Source: Canna indica
Taxonomy: Eukaryota > Streptophyta > Magnoliopsida > Zingiberales > Cannaceae
Assembly (NCBI GenBank): GCA_034359265.1
Contig: CP136893.1
Span: forward strand, 48,619,501-48,683,500
Direction: 5' to 3'
Length of the DNA: 64,000 nt
Part shown: positions 54,701 through 63,153 of the stretch, one piece after another
How the letters are laid out: the number at the start of each line of letters is the position of its first letter
Numbering within the stretch: position 1 is the first letter of the stretch
Notes under the pieces: generated by a model
The model's database searches: none
Told to the model about the DNA's origin: nothing
The model's input: only the letters and a program-made list of their open reading frames with translations
Translations under genes and position numbers: made by a program

Positions 54701-55238
54701 CGTAAAATTCTGCAGCTTCTTTATTCGGTAATTCAATCTCTACCGCAGCCCCTACTTCTGTGATATCAACCGTTGTAGTATCTGGTGGGACTGATGTCTG
54801 AAGAACTGGCCGATCAACATTATCATTCAGGCGGAATTGACCCCCAAGACTATCAAGTATCATAGTTCTATAGGGATTACATTGACCGGATGAAGAAGCA
54901 CCAGCAGAGGAAGATTCACCATATGTCTGAACGACAGGATTGCTCGACGTCCCGACTTCGCGTGACTCCCCGTGACAAGTCCATAGAAAATATCTCGGTG
55001 CAAATCCTTTGGTATATAGATGCAGAGTGACAGTCTCCCGATCCAAAAATCGTCCATTTGAACAAATGCGGCACGGACATCGGATTTGATCATCCATGCT
55101 AACGAAATTCAGATTCGAATAGGCGAAATTTAGGAAGTACGTTACGCCTAATCGAAACTCATTCGTTAAAGCTCCACGATTAAGACGTCGGTACATCCAA
55201 CTTCGATCAGCCGACATGATTCTGTCAATCAATGACAA
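51747..55238 (-). CDS. CACTA transposase, TNP2/TNPD type
   Basis: A single open frame of 1163 residues with no stop or shift. Order: a Transpos_assoc-type N-terminus (DRSWMYRRLNRG, IRCPCRICSNGRFLDRETV; residues 10-90); a Cys cluster (CQNNCILYYKENVQLDKCPVC, about 265-285); the Transposase_21 core (LCTDGFNPFGHSATPYSVWP, about 365, then SGWSTHGRLSCPYC, HNLDVMHIEKNVFDNI); a DUF4218-type segment (DCHVFMQRLLPIAFRDLLP, VQYRWMYLFERYMNRLKKKV); a DUF4216-type segment (VFLFRCHWFDT, QAEQVYYAKYP); and an acidic tail (a run of Glu after residue 1135). The Asp residues in TDGFNPFG and HNLDVMH are likely catalytic. Length fits full TNP2 proteins. Start could be the ATG at 55238 or the one at 55217 (MSADRSW). 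It should cut and paste the element together with the second protein. Confidence 0.95.
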   Translation of the reverse strand: MSLIDRIMSADRSWMYRRLNRGALTNEFRLGVTYFLNFAYSNLNFVSMDDQIRCPCRICSNGRFLDRETVTLHLYTKGFAPRYFLWTCHGESREVGTSSNPVVQTYGESSSAGASSSGQCNPYRTMILDSLGGQFRLNDNVDRPVLQTSVPPDTTTVDITEVGAAVEIELPNKEAAEFYEMLKAADEPLYENCPKYTRFSAMTQLLSIKADCNISRVAYDRIAGLINGMLPTDNKFEPTFYKTKKLMRKLGLGYEKIHACQNNCILYYKENVQLDKCPVCQHPRYKEKKSVRQKNIPFKVLRYFPLTPRLQRLFMSEKTAPYMSWHARSRDDTVMTHPSDSEAWKHLDTCYPSFAMDTRNIRLGLCTDGFNPFGHSATPYSVWPVLLTVYNLPPSMCMKDEFIYLSMIIPGPKGPRKEIDIFLRPLIDELKTLWTEGAVTYDCHRKQNFNLKAAVLWTINDFPAYGMLSGWSTHGRLSCPYCMEHSKSISLQNGRKISFFDCHRRFLPVHHQYRRNRNKFTKGRVERDGPPPMLSGEQMLARVSALPDIVFGRNERVSGFGRTHNWVKKSIFWELPYWSSLLIRHNLDVMHIEKNVFDNIFNTVMDISGKTKDNVKARHDLKILCKRPELELQEVNGRYLKPKALYVLNKQQIKDVCQWVKELRLPDGYASNLSRCVNVDDCKISGMKSHDCHVFMQRLLPIAFRDLLPDNIWGPLTELSMFFRSICANVLRVEDMSTLENNIVEIICKLEQFFPPAFFDSMEHLPIHLAYEARVGGPVQYRWMYLFERYMNRLKKKVKNIAAVEGSISESYIIQEISTFCSFYFESTVQTRFDHLPRNDDGGVRHSDGRLNIFCHSGRAFGSRPSRHLSDEEYHLAHLYVLLNCPEIEQFIEIFDIEMVQKYSIHNDQELETLRNRDFPSWIQTYSKDHRAEIDEKIFEFVSGPSRLVSCYSGYFVNGYKFHTVEYSSTKKTMNAGVCVKGTTYVECDMDFYGLVEEVIELHYFGLKSVFLFRCHWFDTTERGMKVHQKYKLVEVNYKSKLAANEPFILASQAEQVYYAKYPARNKDRADWRVVCKTKGRGKIDPIVGENDPPGFYQEDDLPAVDRIIPILEDADTTSIQLEVEYADDDDHEIEEAGDEEDDEEEEEEEEEEFEDYYSDDEE

Positions 55239-55292
55239 TTTCTTTGGTTAATGTCTTTAGGTGAGATTGTCCTATTCCATTCGGGATTTATG

Positions 55293-55480
55293 TTATTCGT
55301 ACTGCACTTACGTTTTTATTTTAACTGTTAACTAATTATTCTAAATTTCGACAGCATCTCCCTACAGTTCTCCGAATACGCATATCATCTGGGCGCGTAT
55401 CGGAGAACAAGAGAGATGTTGCCGAAATTTAGAATAATTAGTTAACAGTTAAAATAAAAACGTAAGTGCAGTACAAATAA
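55293..55480. repeat. large inverted repeat upstream of the transposase start
   Basis: Two arms of about 87 bp face each other around a 12-bp loop. TACTGCACTTACGTTTTTAT (from 55300) is matched by its reverse complement ending near 55474, and TTAACTAATTATTCTAAATT is likewise mirrored. The last part of the stem is less perfect (CATCTCCCTACAGTTCTCCG against CGGAGAACAAGAGAGATG). It lies 55 bp upstream of the TNP2 ATG, in the probable 5' untranslated region or promoter. It has no separate target duplication, so it may be a small foldback insertion or an element-borne hairpin. Confidence 0.9.
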
Positions 55481-55689
55481 CTATATTCCCAAATTGTCCA
55501 ATCAGGGACAATTCAAGAATTGTACGTCGTATAAAAGATCATCTACTTCTTTTACACGAACATACAATTCCCGAACGGATCTAAGGTTTTGCTAAATCAT
55601 ATCCGATCGTCGATGCGTACGTGAAACATATCAACTCGTCGGAGGATGATTATTTTCTAAATGTTTCGAGACAGTTCGAGTCCATATTG

Positions 55690-55923
55690 GACGATTTCGG
55701 CGCGCGTCCGAAGTGGACGATTCCGGCGCGAGTCCGAAGTGGACGATTCCGGCGCGAGTCCGAATTGGATGATTCCGGCGCGCGTCCGAAGTGGACGATT
55801 CCGGTGCGAGTCCGAATTGGACGATACCGGCGCGCGTCCGAAGTGGACGATACCGGCGCGCGTCCGAAGTGGACGATTCCGGCGCGCGTCCGAAGTGGAC
55901 GATTCCGGCGCGCGTCCGAAATT
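55690..55923. repeat. 26-bp GC-rich tandem repeat, nine copies
   Basis: Nine contiguous 26-bp units of GACGATTCCGGCGCGCGTCC + GAAGTG. Variants have T/A at position 7 or 8 and GAG/GCG in the middle. Because 26 is not a multiple of three, three units make a 26-residue period in all frames, which explains the repetitive plus-strand frames at 55621-55944. It is probably part of the CACTA promoter-side subterminal region. Confidence 0.95.
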
Positions 55924-56039
55924 AATCTAAACCCTAATAATTAATCTAACAAATTAAACAATTAATCTAAACAATTAATTAACAATTATTAAATAATTAA
56001 TTAACAAATATAAAATAATATAAACTATATATATATATA

Positions 56040-56380
56040 CTAAATTCCGGCGCCGGAGTCCACCCTCCGGCGCCGGCGTACAGTGGCCGGACACAATGTC
56101 CGGCCACTGCAGAAGGTCCGGCGGCGGCCATCGGCCGACCGCCGCCGGCCGAAACCCTAGAAATAGGGTTTCGGTCGGGTGATTTCCGCCGGCCGCAGGG
56201 AAGAGACGGCAGTAGGGGAGACTTACCTGAACAAGTCGGCAGCAGCGGTCGGCGTCGTCGGCGTCGTCGGCGTCGGCAGCAGCGGCAGCGGCGACGAGTG
56301 GCGTCGGCAGGAGCGGCGGCGGCAGCAGCGAGCAGCGGGAGGAAGAAGAGTCGGGCGCGAGAGCGTGCCCTATATAAACT
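56040..56380. other. GC-rich leader of the CACTA element
   Basis: A strongly GC-rich block follows AT-rich DNA, with GTCGGCGTC microsatellite steps (56237-56275) and GGCCGGCC motifs. On the minus strand it could hold the transcription start and a first non-coding exon of the transposase gene: TATATAAACTT at about 56372 (plus) may belong to a reversed TATA (AAGTTTATATAGG), and ACTTACCTGAAC (56221) is a reversed donor TCAG|GTAAGT. The overlapping 97-130-codon frames are not credible proteins. Confidence 0.5.
56221..56380 (-). promoter_or_regulatory. candidate promoter and leader donor of the CACTA transposase gene
   Basis: On the minus strand GTTTATATAGGGCACG (56362-56377) looks like a TATA region. 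About 140 bp downstream GTTCAG|GTAAGTCTCC gives a near-perfect 5' splice site at 56226. A leader intron ending before 55238 would remove the tandem repeat and possibly the inverted repeat from the mRNA. No acceptor was fixed, so this is inference. Confidence 0.45.
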
Positions 56381-56684
56381 TATCAGCAACGGCTCACTTG
56401 CCCGTTAGAACGCCGTTGCTGATAAGTTATCATCAGCAACGGCTCACTTATCCGTTAGCAAGCCGTTGCTGAAGATTAAAAAATCAGCAACGGCTCGCCT
56501 TTCCGTCAGAAAGCCGTTGCTGATAATTAAAATAATCAGCAACGGCTCGGATTTCCGTTAGAACGCCGTTGCAGATACAGTTTTCTGCAACGGCTCGGGC
56601 GGCCGTAAGAATGCCGTTGCAAATAGCAACGGCTTGAGCGGCCGTCGCTGATAGCCGTTGCTGAAGACGAAGTTTCTAGTAGTG
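56380..56684. repeat. right subterminal repeats and terminal inverted repeat of the CACTA
   Basis: Face-to-face pairs of ATCAGCAACGGCTC and GCCGTTGCTGAT are spaced by about 15-20 bp and recur five or six times, ending with TTTCTAGTAGTG at 56684. They mirror the left side. Confidence 0.9.
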
Positions 56685-58496
56685 CTAGCCCATAATCCAG
56701 CTCCTCAACGAGCCTCTCCGTCATTCATAAAATATGGCGCACCATGACCTAAGTCATAACTCTCCTACGGTGTCTTAGGGGTGATCCAATCGGAAAGTGT
56801 CTCAATACCCCAAAGCCCGACCCCAACTCCTAGACCCGTAATGTCATAAACCCTATGGTTTTATTTCATGCATAAACTTCTCATGTTGGTTCATATCAGA
56901 TTATGCCAACCCTTTTCTCCAATTTTAATTAAGCAACAAAAATTTAGTTCACCACAATTAGGATTTTGTTTTAGCTTACTGTTCTGCCCAAAACCAATGT
57001 ATCTAATACGAATCTGATCTCCAGAGTGTGTCCTATATTTCCAAACTATGTTTTCTGGTCGAAACGATAGGTTACACGACTATTTTCAGAGAAATACAAA
57101 CACCACAGCAAGCATTACAAAAATATCACAGATTCATCATCTCAGCATGAAATTCCAGCAACATTGAATTTTCAGCATATCATGAAAATAAATCCGAAAA
57201 TTTCAGAATTAAATTCCTTAATTATCATCACAACAGAATTATATCATAGAAACAAAATTCACAATAATTAAATCATGTTTGTTTAGCCAAGATTAACAAG
57301 CACCAAGATATTCTTTAAACAATATCTCAACTACATAATCAAGAACCCACATTAAGAATACTCATGACTTCAGGAAAAAGAAAGAAAGAATACTCATGGC
57401 CTTAAGATCAAAATCACATTTTTATAAACATGATTAAATTCCAAAAATCACAAATTTAAGTCTAAGGCATACCACAACAATAGAAGAAAATAGATTGGTA
57501 AGCAATCCAAAGTATAGACCTCAAAATAAACAAGAACATCTCACTTAGGCATTTCATCGAACACCTTGAGGGCACCGTTGATTCTTCCTTGGCTGAGAAC
57601 CCCTAGGATCATCCTAGGGCTGCCGAGCCCCAAATGGGAGGATTTAGGGCCTCCTCAAGTACGACACACAAAAAGAACGACGAGAATCCGAGAGATCATC
57701 GAAAAATAAATCAAGAACATCAAGCCTCCAAGACGGCTTCAAGAAACTCGAAGAAAACCCGAGGAGGGGTAAAACCAGTCACCTAAATAGGAAGGATGAT
57801 TAAAGAAGAAATTCCGGATGACGGCCCTCGAATCCGGCTTCAAGAGATGGCGGCTCGACTCAAGAAAGGGGGACGAGGGGTGGCGGCTCACCTCAAGCCT
57901 CCGGCTTGACAAGAGGGAGAGAGGAAGAGAGAGGGGCTGGCTTGGCTTTGCTTCTCTCGGCTTGGCTCCAAAGGGAAGGAAGAAGGAGAGGAAGGAGAAG
58001 GGGAAGGCTCGACGGCTGGGGCTTGAGGTCGGCGGCTCCAAAGAAGGGGAGAGGGGCGGCTGGTTCGGCTTGGCTCCTCTCTCCTTTCACAACTTGTGTG
58101 GCTCCATATTGGAGCCACAAGCCAAGGGGAGGGGGTTTTATACTCCCTCCTCAACCCTAACTTCACTAGCCCCTTTATCCAATCCGCATCCGCCTCTAGC
58201 CGAACCTGAACCCGCTAACTTAATTAATTTAATTAAACTTATTCTAATAAATCACAAGCAATTAATTAAATACACTCACATGAACATAATTAATAATTAT
58301 TCACACACAACATCAAATTAAATAATTTCAACTACCCAAGCCTAAAATTCATAAATTCATATCCTACTTACCCGAGCTCGCAAGCTCGCTCCGGACCATG
58401 AGTCGACTCGGCTCGACCACAAACTAGTCCGCTAGGCTGGCACACACACATAAGAGGAAAAATAATAAATTTAAATATCTAGGATATTACAGGTTA

Positions 58497-60023
58497 GTCT
58501 CGGCCGATAATGTTAAGCCCATATTGGCTTCGACCGAGCGGGTAAGAGGGGGAGAAGAACTCGAGTTGATTCATACTTACATCTAGAGATTTACTCGTTA
58601 ACTTATGTTATAGATTAATCACTCGATGGATGAATTGCTAGTAGTGGTAGATTGGGAATATCATGCTATAAGGAAATGTTCTTGATAGTACATACATGGT
58701 TAGGATTTAGTATGTGATGTGGATCATGGAAATGTTCAATTATTTTCTATGTTAGCGCTCATTCTTTACCTTGTTATACCACTTGTTTCCTTACTAAAAA
58801 TTAGAATTTAATTGCTGAATTAACCTCCTTATTTTGGCATTCCCATGTTATTATCATTTATAAATATTGTTTGATAATTATTGTTAGTAATTATTGTTAA
58901 TAAATATTGTTGGTAATTATTGTTGGAAATGGTAATTACCCTAAAGGAACAAAGTGCATAAACTAGGTTTACACCTAGGGATAGATGATGGACATTAGTG
59001 TTCGGATAGTGTGACCCAGGAAAAAGTGTCGGATATGGGCAATGCCCGAAAAATGCATATGGTATTATTATAGAAACATTGACTGTGTATTGTGTTTGAG
59101 ATGGTCTACTGAGGAGTGTTATTAGTCGAACGGCTACCACACGACTCAGCGGTGGTTAGGGTCTTGAGATTGCACCAGCGGGCCCGCTAGGTGTTAGACC
59201 CGGGTGGCGGAGGGTCTTGAGATTCCGTTAGTGGGCCACACTGATGGTAGACCCGAGTTGGGTGGGACTAGCTATCCCTAACTCGGAGGGGTTCCTGAGA
59301 CTAGTGGCCAGCCTATTCGACGGACCCACGATTGGACTGTCTTACATATTATATGCCTTATTGGGTTGGTTCAAGGAGGCCGGCCTGGCCTAGTTTGGTA
59401 GAGAGGGGAAGCCTGGTATGGTCGGACCCCCTTACATGTGTTTAGGCCTATAGCGGCCGAATGGTATAGGATTTGGTAAGGGCCAAGGGGGCCGGTCTAA
59501 TTATTCAATAATTTGGTAAATTGGTTAACTTAAATTCCTCACTCTATCATACTGTCATATGTGTTACCTTACCGGGGATTTAAGTGGAGGTTCGGAAGAA
59601 CCACTCACTGAGTTCCTCGTGAACTCACGATTTATTATTTTGTTTTTGAAGAGCCCGACCAGTGAGGTACGACCTAGTGGCATGGTGCAGCTAGAGTGTA
59701 GGTGGAGGCACAGATCTCGTAGCAGGCGGCCATATAGTCATAGTCGTGTTGTTAGAGTCATTAGACATGCACTGTTCAGTTCTTTCTTTTGAAAACATAT
59801 GTTGTTTTAACTTTGAGATGTTCTTGTGAAAATTGGATTGTTCCTTTGAAACTAAACTCTTTAAAACATGTTTTAACTTTTAATAAAGATTGGCGCCATT
59901 GTTTTCTTTTATTCATGTTTTTCTTGATGTGGTGTATATTTCGATGTTACTGTTTGGTGCATGTGGTAGGCTTCGGGGTATCGACACATACCCTGGCCGG
60001 TCATGCGACCCTAGGGCGTGACA
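58497..60023 (+). mobile_element. right part of the TK-C solo LTR
   Basis: It continues the LTR interrupted at 48245. It holds TGAGTTCCTCGTGAACTCA (59609-59627), acceptor-like GTTTTTGAAG|AGCCCGACC (59651) and the terminal GGCCGGTCATGCGACCCTAG. Two frames of 77 and 93 codons lie here without recognisable content. Short GGCCTGGCCTAG patches occur near 59390. Confidence 0.8.
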
Positions 60024-60028
60024 GTAAT

Positions 60029-60692
60029 AAAATAATAATATTATATATATATAGCCTAGGCCTGGCCTGATCTGAAAAATAGGCCTATTTCAAAGCCTTG
60101 GTCTGCTCAGAATATCTCTATAATCTATTTTTATTATATTAAATATAATTCATATATATTTTCGGAATTTTTTTTTACTTTTTTATTTTTTTTTTGAAAA
60201 AAGTTTGTGATGTGTTACGCACTTTTGTGCAAAATGGAATATATTTTTCGCTCATTCTGGGCTATTTCCCAATTATTTCATGGATGTTTTTGTAAAAAAA
60301 ATTTAAAAAGATTCATTCATAAAAAATCTCAAAAATAATTTTTTTAAATGAACATTACATAAATGTCCATAAAAATTTCTTTTTTTATTAAATGAGCGGG
60401 AATAGTCCAAAATGAGCGGAAAAGAGAAAAAAAGAGCGGAAAATTACTACCTTATTTATTTCAGACTTAATTACTTTTATTATATAAAAATAAGATAAGA
60501 TTAGAGTTCAAAATTAGGAAATTTGATATGCATAATTAAAAATAGAGTCAGAAATTAGAAAATTATGAGTAATTAATTTGAATTTGAATTGGCTTTATTT
60601 GGAAAATAATCATAGCTAAATAAATGGATTTGGAAATTTAGAAATTAAGCATAATGATATTAATTTTTTTAAAAAAATCAAAATTATTGGCA
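60029..60692. other. AT-rich repeat DNA
   Basis: First the right part of the GGCCTG-rich repeat (to about 60115), then AT-rich DNA sharing TTTGTGATGTGTTACGCACT and TTCGCTCATT with 23160-23215. There is no gene. It forms the substrate into which TK-C inserted. Confidence 0.5.
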
Positions 60693-60767
60693 TGTGCATG
60701 GGTTAGGCTGCGGGGTATAGGCACTTATACCCTGGCCGGTCACGTGATTCTGAGTTGGGGCATGACA
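60693..60767 (+). mobile_element. TK-A LTR terminal scrap
   Basis: GGCATGTGCATGGGTTAGGC to ...GAGTTGGGGCATGACA is the last 75 bp of a TK LTR. It joins AT-rich DNA on the left and LINE sequence directly on the right, not a primer site. Confidence 0.7.
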
Positions 60768-61513
60768 ATGATATACTCAACATAGAAATCATCTCGGGAG
60801 AGGACAAGCCGCACTAGCACTACACCGGCTCTTGCCAGTACCGTGTATCCTCAGGTTACCAACTTGCATGCTCCTTATCCCCTTAGCACACTGCTCCTCC
60901 TCAAACCATTCCATGGACCAATATTTGGAAGCTCAAGATCCACCCGAAGCTGTGCATCTTCTTATGGAGACTCCTGCATGACTCCCTCCCAACAAAGATT
61001 GCCTTGCAACACCGCCAAATCCTAGTTCCTGACGTTAATTGCCCCCTATGCCGTTCGGACCCTAAAGGTGCAGTGCATCTATTTCTCTCCTGCCCCCGTG
61101 CAGGACGTGAATGGCTACTATTGCCAGTTCGAGTTCCCAGTCATACTAACGTGATTTCCATATCACTCTGGTGGCAAGACGTATTGAAGACTCTCGGTAC
61201 TCAAACCAAAGAACTAGCTCTAGTCTACTCTCTACTTTGGAGCATCTGGAGAACAAGAATTGAATATACTTTCAACAAAGGGACAATTTCACCCGAAACT
61301 ACGATTCAGGTGGCCCTTTCATCCTGGGAAAATTATTGGAAGATTGGCTGCGATATCATGCCTTGAACTCAACCACCAAGCTACAATATCATGCATGTAT
61401 TCATTAATTCACTTGTTATCTTGTATGTTGTGCACTTGATATCTTGTAAGTTGATGTAATCACTTTCATTCAATGAAAGAACAAGCTTTTCTGGAATAAA
61501 AAAAAAAAAATAA
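60768..61513 (+). pseudogene. LINE (L1-type) 3' fragment with zf-RVT domain and poly(A)
   Basis: The frame keeps the C-terminal end of a plant LINE ORF2. A GQYRVSSGYQLA-like linker comes first, then WTNIWKLKIHPKLCIFLWRL, LHDSLPTKIALQHRQI and CPLCRSDPKGAVHLFLSCP, the zinc-binding zf-RVT region (PF13966). The frame is open 60842-61366 apart from two upstream TAG stops (near 60815 and 60875). After the stop an untranslated tail ends TTTTCTGGAATAAAAAAAAAAAA at about 61510, a poly(A) tail. The 5' 80% including RT is absent. No target duplication was found. Confidence 0.8.
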
Positions 61514-61640
61514 GATAAGATAAAATAAAATGTCAACTATGTAGTCTATATTTATATTTATATGTAAATTGTTATAACAAAAAAAAAATGATTATATTTA
61601 ATTGGTTTCATAGCAGGAAAACAAGGATTTAAATTAAGCG
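61514..61640. other. AT-rich flank
   Basis: AT-rich DNA after the LINE tail, with TCTATATTTATATTTATATG matching 39693. Nothing else was recognised. Confidence 0.4.
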
Positions 61641-63146
61641 AGTTAGCGGAATTTCGAGGCAAAAATTTGGTAGGCTTTTAACTTAGGAAAAATTTAGATA
61701 AGATTCTATAATTATTATTTTTGTAATTTGACATGTCATCATGAGAGTAGGTTTCGAGATGAACTCAACGGTTCGATTGGAATCTGAATCGGACTTAAAA
61801 TTGATCTTTAGCGGGTCTAGCTAGTCGGGTGGTAAATGAGGGGTAAAAATGTAAATTTGGGGTTTAAAGTAAACCCCAATCTATTTAAAAGGGTTGTACG
61901 GCTGGGGGAAGCTGCACGACACCCGATCTTGATGAGAGGCAGTGGTAGTGCATGAGGGGAAGAGGACGGCCGACGGCCCGTGTGGCCAAGTTCGTCGGAG
62001 GCGGGCGTTGGGAGTCCTCCATTGCTTCTTTCCCTTCCTTTTCCTGCAAAAAAAAGGTGAGTAATGAAACCCCCTTTCCCCTTGTTCAGTAACCTCTAGC
62101 AGCCACTGATTCTTGATAGATTTCTTGCCATAATTTTTGTTGATCGACTGGTTGTTGATTCAATTCGTGAAATCCTTGGTATTTCTTTAAATTCTGGTTG
62201 TAAGGATGGATTTGATGTTGCCGCTGAGATGTTTCCGTCGGATTTATGGGGCTGTCGCCGACCCCTGTGCCATGGTTTTTCTTTATGAAATTAACACGAT
62301 TTCCTCATGAATTAACGACAGAAATCATTCATAAATTAGCCATCTTTGATTCCTCATTGCTGTGGTATAATTGCTAGTATGGAATCTTTCTTTTACTTGG
62401 AAATTTACTCACTGTTCAATGCTGCCGCCGACCTCCTGTGTTTGTGATGTTCTTCAAGGATGAATTCATCTATTTCATGAGTTGTTGACGGTGATCTTCC
62501 ATAGATTAAATCTTCTTTTTTATATTTCCTATTAGTGTGAGTTAATTCTAGAAAGAAAATCATCCTCCCTCTTGATCTAAATTGCCGCCCAAGACACTCT
62601 GAAATGGGTTGCCGTCGGCCTCCTATACAAGCTTATGAATTCCTTATAAATTTTGATTTTGGGTGAGCTGAGATTTATGGGAAAATTAAGTGTCACGCAT
62701 CATTTTAGGGTCACGTGACCGGCTAGGGTATACGTGCTTATACCTCGCAGCCTATCTTATGCACATGTCAACTCAGAATAAACATAGCAGAAATATGAGA
62801 CCAGTTTTATTACAACTGAAAATCAAATCAATTTTCAGTTACACGCCCATGTAATTTTATTTATCCTGCCACTCACTGAGTTATATACTCATTCACTCCT
62901 ACCGATTTTCCCCTGGTCGTAGTTCGAGAGTCGTGGAGTTCTTTCCTTTGTGTTGCATTTGACTCTTGTGAGTCATTGTGTATGTGTCGGTGAACTTGGG
63001 TCACATGTTGGTGTACTAACCTTTGATTATGTTTCTACATATGCATGACAGTTGTCTTCTTGTCTAAATTTTTGTTTGGTTGTGAGGCTTCAGTGTACAC
63101 GGGTGTATTGCCGGTCGATCACGCCACCCCAGTTTGGGGCATGACA
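61640..63146 (+). mobile_element. TK-D LTR, left boundary uncertain
   Basis: Right end ...CCAGTTTGGGGCATGACA and the internal layout fit the TK group: TATTTAAAAGGG (61880), a leader rich in GGCCGACGGCCC, a donor AAAAG|GTGAGTAATG (62055), and CCACTCACTGAGTTATATACTCA (62869-62891). The start is not clear; no TGT... boundary or target duplication could be fixed. A reversed TK-A scrap is embedded at 62691-62843. Whether this is a solo LTR or a truncated element cannot be told. Confidence 0.55.
62691..62843 (-). mobile_element. reversed TK-A LTR terminal scrap
   Basis: TGTCACGCATCATTTTAGGG, then GGTCACGTGACCGGC and GTATACGTGCTTATACC. About 150 bp of the LTR end sit within TK-D; the rest is missing. 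Confidence 0.65.
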
Positions 63147-63153
63147 AATGTCC

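Larger units (their letters stand above)
49394..56684 (-). mobile_element. complete CACTA (En/Spm-type) transposon
   Basis: 7291 bp from CACTACTAGAAAAATGG to ...AAGTTTCTAGTAGTG with perfect 12-13-bp terminal inverted repeats, flanked by CTA on both sides (49391-49393 and 56685-56687), the 3-bp duplication expected of CACTA elements. Subterminal regions (49405-49795 and 56380-56675) are packed with AGCAACGGC/GCCGTTGCT motifs in both orientations, the likely binding sites for the element's regulatory protein. It encodes a TNP2-type transposase and a second protein, both open and on the minus strand. Of all elements in the window it looks the most recent and the only one with apparently intact genes. 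Confidence 0.95.
48246..58491 (-). mobile_element. TK-A solo LTR carrying the CACTA transposon
   Basis: TGTCACACCCCAAATACAGG at the left and ...AAATATCTAGGATATTACA at the right are TK-A LTR ends. Flanks are perfect GGTTA repeats (48241-48245 and 58492-58496). Without the CACTA the LTR is about 2.95 kb. It keeps the hairpin array (48898-49360), hairpin GTGAGTTCAAAGAACTCGG (about 48675), the AG-rich leader segment (57790-58110), a reversed TATA (GGGGGTTTTATACTCCC, 58131) and a degraded donor (CAGTCACCTAAAT, about 57775). The 57.7-58.3 kb frames of 75-167 codons fall in this low-complexity leader and are not credible genes. Confidence 0.9.
40069..60023 (+). mobile_element. TK-C solo LTR containing a three-transposon nest
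   Basis: It starts TGTAAGATCTAGGGTTTCCT and ends ...CGACCCTAGGGCGTGACA, flanked by perfect GTAAT duplications (40064-40068 and 60024-60028). Removing the Sirevirus and the TK-A/CACTA nest leaves about 2.3 kb: 40069-40632, 48043-48245 and 58497-60023. It has a donor-like CGAG|GTGAGTGG (40507), a hairpin TGAGTTCCTCGTGAACTCA (59609-59627) and an acceptor-like GTTTTTGAAG (to 59651). It resembles TK-B in layout. Confidence 0.85.

Noticed and set aside
55621..55944. Plus-strand frames with a 26-residue repeat
   Set aside because: Produced by the 26-bp DNA tandem repeat on the non-transcribed strand of a CACTA element.
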